Positions 1 through 5,168 of a stretch of DNA of 12,617 bases are shown piece after piece. Position numbers and translations under genes: made by a program. Source of the stretch: a bacterium UBP6_UBA1177 (GTDB lineage: Bacteria > UBP6 > UBA1177). Location: the NCBI GenBank assembly GCA_002310995.1, contig DBYV01000009.1, positions 1 to 12,617 of the forward strand. The letters are read 5' to 3'. Within the stretch, counting starts at the first letter, position 1; each line of letters opens with the position of its first letter. Under the pieces are notes generated by a model. It ran no database searches, had not been told where the DNA came from, and was given only the letters and a program-made list of their open reading frames with translations.

Positions 1-357
1 ACACGCAACTACTGCTCTAAATGCGGAAAAAAATATCCCGCCGACTATATTTTTGAATCGAAAGAGCAGATCCCGCGCTGCGACTGCGGAGGAATCGTCC
101 GCTGCGACGTAACACTTTACGAAGAGCAGCTTCCTGCCGAGGCTGTCACAAAGGCAGTAAACGCAATTTCATCGGCAGACATGCTCATCATAGGCGGGAC
201 CTCGCTTTCGGTCTATCCCGCAGCATCCTATGTCGGATATTTCAGAGGCAGGCACCTTGTCATCATCAACAAGGAACACCTCGTCTACAAGCTCGATCCG
301 GTGAACGACCTTGAAATCAATCAGCCGATAGGAAAAGTTTTTTCGGAAATTCAGTGA
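1..357 (+). CDS. cobB: Sir2-type NAD-dependent protein deacylase, C-terminal part (5' end outside window)
   Basis: This is the 3' part of a sirtuin gene, open from the first base to a TGA at 355-357 (118 residues visible). Sirtuins remove acyl groups from protein lysines using NAD+. The visible part holds the structural zinc site as CxxC (residues 5 and 8) and CxC (27 and 29). It is followed by a segment RCDVTLYEEQLP matching the family's R-P-D-V-V-L-F-G-E-x-LP stretch, the NAD-binding GTSLSVYPAAS (66-76) and the late Rossmann strand LVIIN (86-90). The N-terminal GAG and the catalytic HG motifs lie to the left of the window. It is the only + strand gene and converges on the Smr gene with 8 bp between stops; I see no hairpin terminator there. 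The family is clear; the symbol is the generic bacterial one, and subtype (deacetylase or desuccinylase) cannot be judged. Confidence 0.93.
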   Translation, partial: TRNYCSKCGKKYPADYIFESKEQIPRCDCGGIVRCDVTLYEEQLPAEAVTKAVNAISSADMLIIGGTSLSVYPAASYVGYFRGRHLVIINKEHLVYKLDPVNDLEINQPIGKVFSEIQ

Positions 358-365
358 TTTAAAAA

Positions 366-836
366 TTAAGCAATAACGTCGACCTGCCCCGACTCTTCGA
401 CACTTTTTTTGTCCCACTCGATCTTCGAGCAGCACCCCTCTTTTTTGAGCTGCCTGAGCAGGATGTCGATCGCGTTTCTGATAACAGGCGAACTTTTCGA
501 ATGAAGTCCTTTGCCAGTGACAATCCTGATTTTGTAGATGCGGCCGCTTTTCATGGCTCTGACGTTGGTTTCGACCACTTTTTCGGCCTCGTCCTGCGTC
601 AGTCCGTGGAGATCGATCTCGAATTCTGGAAGAACGTTTTCGCTGCGCGGTCTGAAGAACTCTTTCTGTTCTTCGGCACTCGATTCCTTCTCGCGTTTGT
701 GGATCTCGAAATCAATGTCTGAGTATTCCTCGAGAAGGTCTGCAAAACTCTCTTTTTCACCCTCTTTTTTCCCGGTTTTGCCCGAAAAAAGTTCGGCGAA
801 ATTCATTGAATTATTGTTTTGGAATTTTTTACTCAT
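366..836 (-). CDS. Small Smr (MutS2-related) domain protein
   Basis: The protein has 156 residues. The first 65 are charged and probably disordered. The C-terminal half is an Smr domain: the DLHGLT signature at 75-80, helix DEAEKVVETNV, then IVTGKGLHSKSSPVIR (about 105-120), which is the family's I-x-T-G-K-G-x-H-S stretch. Stand-alone Smr proteins bind or nick nucleic acids and several act on RNA or in ribosome rescue; which applies here cannot be read from sequence. Its ATG (836-834) shares one base with the NAD kinase stop, so translation is probably coupled to nadK. It is the last gene of the kinase-Hsp33-nadK operon and its stop is 8 bp from the convergent sirtuin gene. The domain call is solid; the biological role is unknown. 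Confidence 0.88.
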   Translation of the reverse strand: MSKKFQNNNSMNFAELFSGKTGKKEGEKESFADLLEEYSDIDFEIHKREKESSAEEQKEFFRPRSENVLPEFEIDLHGLTQDEAEKVVETNVRAMKSGRIYKIRIVTGKGLHSKSSPVIRNAIDILLRQLKKEGCCSKIEWDKKSVEESGQVDVIA

Positions 837-1669
837 TACAACCTCTTGCCCAGATGGAGCCTTTCTGAAAGTATGTCGAAGAAACTTCTTTCGGGGTTCG
901 AGACTACGCTAAGATCACGCCCGTTCCTGCGGATAAGGACGACATCATTTTCGCACACCTGGACCGAATTCTTGCCGTCGCAGGTCAAAAATCCGAGAAC
1001 GCACTCTTTCAAAGTGACATTGACCGAACCTGAGGCCGGAAGCACGATCGGCCTGTGCGTCAAAGCGTGCGGAGCGACCGCGTTGATGACAAATGACTCG
1101 TCCGCAGGATAGATTATCGGACCGTTGCACGAAAGGTTGTAAGCCGTCGAACCCGTCGGCGTCGCCGCGATAAGCCCGTCACATTTGTACTGCGGCATCT
1201 CTTCGCCGTTGTATTCGATTCCGAAGCAGAGCATCGGAGAAGCGTTTATGTCACGGATTATCGTCACTTCGTTTAGAGCTGTGAAAGCGGCAGTTTCAGC
1301 ACCGTTTCTGAGGAGTCTGACATCCATCATCATGCGGTTTTTGACATCGAAGTCGCCTTTTAGGAGATTCGTTATCATCTTCTCTTCGCCGGGATTTATT
1401 TCGGCAAGGAATCCGAGCTGCCCGACATTGATTCCGGCAATCGGAATACTGCGCTCGAAAGCCATCGAAGCACCTGCGAGGAAAGTTCCGTCGCCGCCTA
1501 CCGTGACGATAAGATCGGAACCCTCGATCTCTTCGATATTTTCTACAACTTTCACACCGAGTTCCCTGCTCTTTCCGGTGATGAAAGCGCGGGTTTCCTG
1601 CTGTTCGGCGATTTTTCTGCCGTCGTTTCTGAAAAAGAGGAAAACTTTTGAAATTTTATTTGATGTCAT
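836..1669 (-). CDS. nadK: NAD kinase (ATP/polyphosphate-dependent NADP synthesis)
   Basis: Cytoplasmic enzyme that phosphorylates NAD+ to NADP+. The length of 277 residues is normal for bacterial NadK. Diagnostic motifs are the GGDGT loop (58-62, with catalytic Asp60), NVGQLGFLAE (81-90), the NE motif in LNEVTI (Asn133-Glu134), and the glycine-rich DGLIAATPTGSTAY (164-177) followed by GPIIYP. The start overlaps the end of the Hsp33-like gene by 14 bases and has little Shine-Dalgarno sequence of its own (an A-rich stretch precedes the ATG), so translation is probably coupled to the upstream gene. Its own stop overlaps the Smr start by one base. NADPH supply sits sensibly beside a redox-controlled chaperone, but that functional link is inference. 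No missing residue or frameshift is seen. Confidence 0.97.
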   Translation of the reverse strand: MTSNKISKVFLFFRNDGRKIAEQQETRAFITGKSRELGVKVVENIEEIEGSDLIVTVGGDGTFLAGASMAFERSIPIAGINVGQLGFLAEINPGEEKMITNLLKGDFDVKNRMMMDVRLLRNGAETAAFTALNEVTIIRDINASPMLCFGIEYNGEEMPQYKCDGLIAATPTGSTAYNLSCNGPIIYPADESFVINAVAPHALTHRPIVLPASGSVNVTLKECVLGFLTCDGKNSVQVCENDVVLIRRNGRDLSVVSNPERSFFDILSERLHLGKRL

Positions 1670-2375
1670 GTTTTTTTATTCCGTATTTAAAGCCGCATCT
1701 TGGACATTCGACATTGAGAACAGGCTCGTTCTCGAACAAGAAATCGATATCCTTTTTAGGCATCCGTTTGAAAATTCCGGCGATTTTTTCTTTCGTGCAG
1801 CCGCATCTGAAAGTAAGGCTCACATTTTCTTCCGAAGCCTCTTCAATAAAAGCAAGCGATTCGGAATTGTTTTTTATCCCGAAAATCTCACCGTCTTCGT
1901 AAACTTCCAGGTGTTCCTGCGACTGATCGGCAAAAAATCTCTTGAAAAGTTCGTCTAAAATCCTGTCGGATGGAATATTTTCGGCACAGTCAACCATCGT
2001 TACGCTTTCCATTCCCGAAATATCCGAAACCATCTGCACAGACATACGCGGATTTTTCTCGTAAGGCGAAGGCTCCCATGAATGGGTTTTCGCGACAAAA
2101 GTGCCGTTTTCCGAATCTACGCAACAGAAAAGCCTGCGTTTCTGCAAAGGCATCGAGACATTCCACGCGAAACTCCACCCCTGCGGCATGAAAGGAAGGT
2201 AAGATACCGCAAACGAAATCAGTTTTCTAAGATTCGGAAAGCACTCTTTCGGCACGGCCTCTATCGGATTCTGCACATAAAAATCGAGATAAAGCCCCAT
2301 AAAATCGACAGCATTGAGCCCTGAACACGCCGTTTCGCCGTTTTTCGACACAATTTTCAATGTTGCGAATGACAT
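1656..2375 (-). CDS. hslO: Divergent Hsp33-like redox-regulated chaperone
   Basis: The protein has 239 residues, shorter than typical Hsp33 (about 290). The C-terminus carries the Hsp33 redox zinc site: CxC at Cys191 and Cys193 and CxxC at Cys224 and Cys227, with 30 residues between the pairs as in E. coli Hsp33. The site is followed by a short aromatic-basic tail. The middle (about 135-160, LDELFKRFF then SQEHLEV) resembles the family's dimer/SEQ region. The first 130 residues match the classical N-terminal domain poorly and contain five extra cysteines (17, 45, 84, 85 and 130). Hsp33 proteins are cytoplasmic holdases activated by oxidation, when zinc is released and disulfides form. The gene begins 2 bp after the kinase stop and runs 14 bp into nadK. 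The C-terminal match is strong; because the N-terminal domain is divergent, chaperone activity is inferred rather than assured. Confidence 0.8.
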   Translation of the reverse strand: MSFATLKIVSKNGETACSGLNAVDFMGLYLDFYVQNPIEAVPKECFPNLRKLISFAVSYLPFMPQGWSFAWNVSMPLQKRRLFCCVDSENGTFVAKTHSWEPSPYEKNPRMSVQMVSDISGMESVTMVDCAENIPSDRILDELFKRFFADQSQEHLEVYEDGEIFGIKNNSESLAFIEEASEENVSLTFRCGCTKEKIAGIFKRMPKKDIDFLFENEPVLNVECPRCGFKYGIKKHDIK

Positions 2376-2377
2376 TT

Positions 2378-3775
2378 TTACCTTTGTTTGAGCTGCATAT
2401 TGATCTGGCGGTTTTCGGAAGTCGGTGTAAATTCAAGACCACCTATCATATCGTCTTTTCTGAATTCGATAATATACTTTTTATTCAACTCAAGTTGCAG
2501 GGATGACGGCGTAACCTTGCCGGTATCCTCGCCGTTGACAAAAATCTGTGCTCCGCCTGGCGATGAAAACACCGTGATGGTTTCGACTTCGACATCGGGA
2601 TCGACGAAAAGGAATTTCAGTATCAGGGCTATCACTGCAAGAGCAGCGACAATACCGGACAAAAGACCGAACCTCGAAAAGAAAGCTTTCTTTTTTTCGT
2701 GCTTTTTTTCTGCCTCTTCCTTCTGGCGGGCAGCTTCCGCAGTTTTCTTTTTCTCCTCGAGGTCTATATCTTCCAACTCACCGATATTGTTGAATAATTC
2801 ATCCATAAGATACTCTGTCTGTGCCTGTTCGATGATTTTTGTCATCTTGATAAAGTGAGCCGGGAAAAGTTTTTTAACAAATGCCGGAAGCATCTCGCTG
2901 TTAGGGTCAAATTCAAGCGAATTATATACCCTCTGCAAATCTTCACGCATATCCATGGCCGAAGCATAGCGCCTGTTCGGATTCTTTTCCAAAGCTTTCA
3001 TAACAATTTTGGCAAGATTCGGATCTATATCGGGCATAAGTTCGTTTATCGGCTCAATTTCATCGTTCAGAATCGAATTCATAATCGCCATATCGTTGTC
3101 AAGCTGCTTGAAAAGAGGCCGTCCGCTAAGCATTTCGTAAAGAATTATACCTACAGAGAATATATCGCTGCGCCTGTCAACTGCCTGACCGCTGCACTGC
3201 TCGGGAGAAAGATATGCGTAAGTCCCCTGAATCCCGGCTGCACCCTTGATTTTTTTGGTGTAATTTGCATTTGCGATACCGAAATCAACAACTTTTATTT
3301 TTCCTTCGTAGGAAATCAGAATGTTGTTAGGATTCATATCAAGATGAACGATGTTCAGGAAGTTGCCGTTTCTGTCCTGGGCGTTATGAGCATGATCAAG
3401 ACCGCACAAAACAGCCGAAATAATCTCAATCGTGAGATTAAGCGGCATCATTGCATCTCTTTCGTCAAGTTTTTCGATAATTGAGCCCAAATTCTGCCCG
3501 AAAACATACTCCATAGCGATGAAATACTGATCGTCGAACTTTCCGAAATCGTAGATTTTAACAATATTCTCGTGACTTATATTGCAGATTATTCTAGCTT
3601 CTGCAAGGAACATTTTAACAAGCATCGGATTGTTGCTATACTGCTTCAACACCTTCTTGATTGCAATAGGCATCGAATTGACAGGTGAATTTACATGTTT
3701 GGCAAGAAAAATCTCCGCCATTCCGCCCGTCGCTATCTTGGAAAGCAACTGATAATTGTCAAATCTCTCAAGCAT
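2378..3775 (-). CDS. Transmembrane Ser/Thr protein kinase with extracytoplasmic PEGA domain
   Basis: The protein has 465 residues. An N-terminal Hanks-type kinase domain (about 8-285) shows the glycine loop IATGGMAEIFLA (14-25), AIKK with Lys40, helix-C Glu59, DFG at 164-166, GTYAYLSPEQ at the P+1/APE region, and DIFSVGIILYEM. The catalytic loop reads HLDMNPNN (144-151): Asp146 and Asn151 are kept, but the usual HRD arginine and the +2 lysine are replaced by Leu and Asn. A charged coiled stretch (338-363) leads to one membrane segment (about 369-391) and then a PEGA domain (400-463, core SSPGGAQIFVNGEDTG), which would lie outside the cytoplasm. It is the first gene of the left operon, with a strong AAAGGAGG site 7 nt before the ATG. 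Similar kinase-TM-PEGA proteins are common in myxobacteria and planctomycetes. The substrate is unknown; kinase activity is likely but not certain given the altered catalytic loop. Confidence 0.93.
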   Translation of the reverse strand: MLERFDNYQLLSKIATGGMAEIFLAKHVNSPVNSMPIAIKKVLKQYSNNPMLVKMFLAEARIICNISHENIVKIYDFGKFDDQYFIAMEYVFGQNLGSIIEKLDERDAMMPLNLTIEIISAVLCGLDHAHNAQDRNGNFLNIVHLDMNPNNILISYEGKIKVVDFGIANANYTKKIKGAAGIQGTYAYLSPEQCSGQAVDRRSDIFSVGIILYEMLSGRPLFKQLDNDMAIMNSILNDEIEPINELMPDIDPNLAKIVMKALEKNPNRRYASAMDMREDLQRVYNSLEFDPNSEMLPAFVKKLFPAHFIKMTKIIEQAQTEYLMDELFNNIGELEDIDLEEKKKTAEAARQKEEAEKKHEKKKAFFSRFGLLSGIVAALAVIALILKFLFVDPDVEVETITVFSSPGGAQIFVNGEDTGKVTPSSLQLELNKKYIIEFRKDDMIGGLEFTPTSENRQINMQLKQR

Positions 3776-3780
3776 GCAGA

Positions 3781-3790
3781 AACCTCCTTT
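3781..3790 (-). promoter_or_regulatory. Strong Shine-Dalgarno site of the Ser/Thr kinase gene
   Basis: On the - strand the bases read AAAGGAGGTT, with GGAGG ending 7 nt before the ATG at 3775. This fixes the kinase start and is one of the best ribosome sites in the window. It directly abuts a GC-rich repeat copy (CGTCGAAAG at 3787-3795), so access to it could depend on leader folding. Confidence 0.85.
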
Positions 3791-3863
3791 CGACGCGGTA
3801 CTGCGCGCGCTTTCGACGTCACGTTGTCACGTCGTTCCGTCGTTACTACGATCCGGCGCGCTG
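3787..3863 (-). repeat. GC-rich structured leader with inverted and direct repeats upstream of the kinase gene
   Basis: This segment is clearly richer in G and C than the flanking DNA. It contains a perfect 6-bp inverted repeat (CGACGT at 3814-3819, ACGTCG at 3829-3834, 9-nt loop). It also has two copies of CTTTCGACG (3787-3795 and 3810-3818) and two copies of CGTCGTT (3830-3836 and 3838-3844). In the - strand transcript the AACGACG copies can pair with either CGTCGAAAG copy, one of which overlaps the Shine-Dalgarno site. There are also GCGCGC tracts at both ends. The repeats are seen directly; a regulatory role is inference. Confidence 0.55.
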
Positions 3864-3885
3864 AAAATAACGGCAAAATCGGTGT

Positions 3886-3891
3886 ATTATA
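3886..3891 (-). promoter_or_regulatory. Possible promoter -10 box for the kinase-Hsp33-nadK-Smr operon
   Basis: A perfect TATAAT lies on the - strand in an AT-rich stretch between the OmpH gene and the kinase. It would place transcription start near 3879 and give a leader of about 100 nt holding the GC-rich repeats. I find no good TTGACA-like -35 box at 16-18 nt: the nearest, TTTACA at 3915-3920, is 23 nt away. The call therefore rests on the -10 and on position alone. There is no terminator between OmpH and the kinase, so read-through from the upstream operon is also possible. Confidence 0.3.
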
Positions 3892-3926
3892 TTTAATTTT
3901 TTTGAAATTGCGAGTGTAAAAGCAGG

Positions 3927-4421
3927 TTATTTGTTGATTTCGGCGATAACTTCTTTGGTGATATCGAATTTGTCGTTGTAATACAGAGTCTGCTCTGCGG
4001 GAACAACCATATCATAACCTTTTGTAAGAGCTATTTTCATAACAATCTTGCGCACTTTAGCAAGAAACTCTTCCTGAGCGGCAGCATCTTTTTCCGCAAG
4101 TTCCTTTTCTTTCTGTCCTGCCATTTTCTGAAGTTCGAGAGCTTTTTTCTGATACTCTTCAAGCATCATAGCCTGTGCTTCTTCTGTTGCCATTTTGGCT
4201 TCTCTTTTGATTTTTTCCTGAATTTTTATAACTTCGGCTTCTTTAGCTTTGAGTTCGTCCTGACTTTTCTTCAACAAAGCTTCGACTTTTTTTCTCTCTT
4301 TTTCGACTTCCTTCGATTCTGACCAAACCTTTTTTACGTCAACGAAAGCTATTTTCTGCGCGTAAACAGGGGTGATCATCAACAAAACGAACAATACTGC
4401 AAAAATTCTGAATTTCGTCAT
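3927..4421 (-). CDS. OmpH/Skp-family periplasmic chaperone
   Basis: The protein has 164 residues. A signal peptide (1-21, cut after VYA) is followed by the family's typical first strand KIAFVDVKKVW (23-33), a long lysine/glutamate-rich helical hairpin (about 36-125, the Skp tentacles) and a C-terminal strand region VRKIVMKIALTKGYDMVVPAEQTLYY (about 123-148, with the GYDMVV motif of OmpH). Skp/OmpH proteins are trimeric periplasmic holdases for unfolded outer-membrane proteins. The start is fixed by an AGGAGG site 5 nt upstream that overlaps the stop codon of the RlpA-like gene, so translation is probably coupled. Its place at the end of an operon with a beta-barrel gene suggests it helps assemble that barrel, which is inference. 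Usual family length; nothing missing. Confidence 0.93.
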   Translation of the reverse strand: MTKFRIFAVLFVLLMITPVYAQKIAFVDVKKVWSESKEVEKERKKVEALLKKSQDELKAKEAEVIKIQEKIKREAKMATEEAQAMMLEEYQKKALELQKMAGQKEKELAEKDAAAQEEFLAKVRKIVMKIALTKGYDMVVPAEQTLYYNDKFDITKEVIAEINK

Positions 4422-4426
4422 AATTT

Positions 4427-4433
4427 CCTCCTA
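4427..4433 (-). promoter_or_regulatory. Shine-Dalgarno site overlapping the RlpA-like stop codon
   Basis: The - strand reads TAGGAGG: the TAG stop of the DPBB-SPOR gene overlaps the AGGAGG ribosome site of the OmpH gene, 5 nt before its ATG at 4421. This supports both gene ends and points to coupled translation. Confidence 0.85.
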
Positions 4434-5168
4434 TTCTTCAATTGTAACTATTTCAGCATCTTTCCATGAAAATTTATTTATATCGGCCTGTGCTTCCTCT
4501 TTTGAAGCATATCTACCGTATCTGACTTCGAATTTGCCGTCACTCGTGAAAATATATGTATCCTCTTTTATTTCACTTTGATAAGTCTTCGCCGCATCGA
4601 TATTGCCGAATGCCGCGAGCATAATTGCATAAAAAACCTCTTTTTTTGCCTCTTTCGGAGCTTCTGCCTCAGGTTCTTTTTCTTCCTTTGCAGGTTCCGT
4701 TTTTTCTTCTTCCTCACTCTTTTCAGCCTCATCCGCCTGAGCAGACACAGCTGTTGGAGCACTTTCGGCAAGTCCGACGACTTTTATCTTGGCCCTGATT
4801 TTTCCTTTTGCTGCGTTGTCTATTTCATCAAAAGCCTTTTTTGTAAGATCTATAACTTCTTTTCCCGGCCTGTCAGTGACTGTTACTTCTACCTTTTTTC
4901 CAGTATCAAGAGACTGCACTTCGAGCACTGTTCCAAACGGAAAACCGCTTGCCGCGCAAGTCATGGCATCATTCGAAAAAGGCTCGCCGTTAGCCATATT
5001 TTTGCCGTTATATTCATCACCGTAGAATGTTACCCAATAGTAATATGTGTCGCCTCTCGAAACCGGATGCTTCACAACACGCGGAGATTCACAACAAACA
5101 GAAAAAAAACAGAAAAATGCCGTGCAAAGCAACAGGCTAAGAATGTTTTTTCTTTTTAATTTTTCCAT
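4431..5168 (-). CDS. RlpA-like double-psi beta-barrel protein with C-terminal SPOR domain
   Basis: The protein has 245 residues. A hydrophobic signal (about 8-26) ends in two cysteines (25-26); the lipobox is not canonical, so lipoprotein status is open. The DPBB/RlpA domain (about 43-132) contains YYYWVTFYG, KNMANGEPF, PFGTVLEV, VTVTDRPG and VIDLTKKAF in family order. A Glu/Lys/Ala-rich linker (134-177) leads to a SPOR domain (178-243), which binds denuded peptidoglycan. RlpA proteins are septal lytic transglycosylases or peptidoglycan binders. The segment usually reading TAAHRTLPFG is TCAASGFPFG here, so the histidine is Ala. An in-frame ATG at 5282 would add 38 residues inside the kinase gene; I prefer 5168 because it begins the signal peptide and has AGAGGA just upstream. 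It overlaps the tyrosine-kinase end by 32 bp. Domain calls are good; enzyme activity is uncertain. Confidence 0.88.
   Translation of the reverse strand: MEKLKRKNILSLLLCTAFFCFFSVCCESPRVVKHPVSRGDTYYYWVTFYGDEYNGKNMANGEPFSNDAMTCAASGFPFGTVLEVQSLDTGKKVEVTVTDRPGKEVIDLTKKAFDEIDNAAKGKIRAKIKVVGLAESAPTAVSAQADEAEKSEEEEKTEPAKEEKEPEAEAPKEAKKEVFYAIMLAAFGNIDAAKTYQSEIKEDTYIFTSDGKFEVRYGRYASKEEAQADINKFSWKDAEIVTIEE

Noticed and set aside
358..365. Terminator between the convergent sirtuin and Smr genes
   Set aside because: Only 8 A/T-rich bases separate the stops and no inverted repeat is present there.
1185..1958. Long + strand open frame (257 codons) opposite NAD kinase and Hsp33
   Set aside because: It runs antisense to two well-supported genes, has no recognisable domain and spans their junction.
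2855..3484. + strand open frame (209 codons) opposite the Ser/Thr kinase
   Set aside because: Antisense to conserved kinase motifs; its sequence has no family resemblance.
4578..5159. + strand open frame (193 codons) rich in Phe, Leu and Arg
   Set aside because: The composition is the mirror of the Glu/Lys-rich linker on the opposite strand; not a membrane protein gene.
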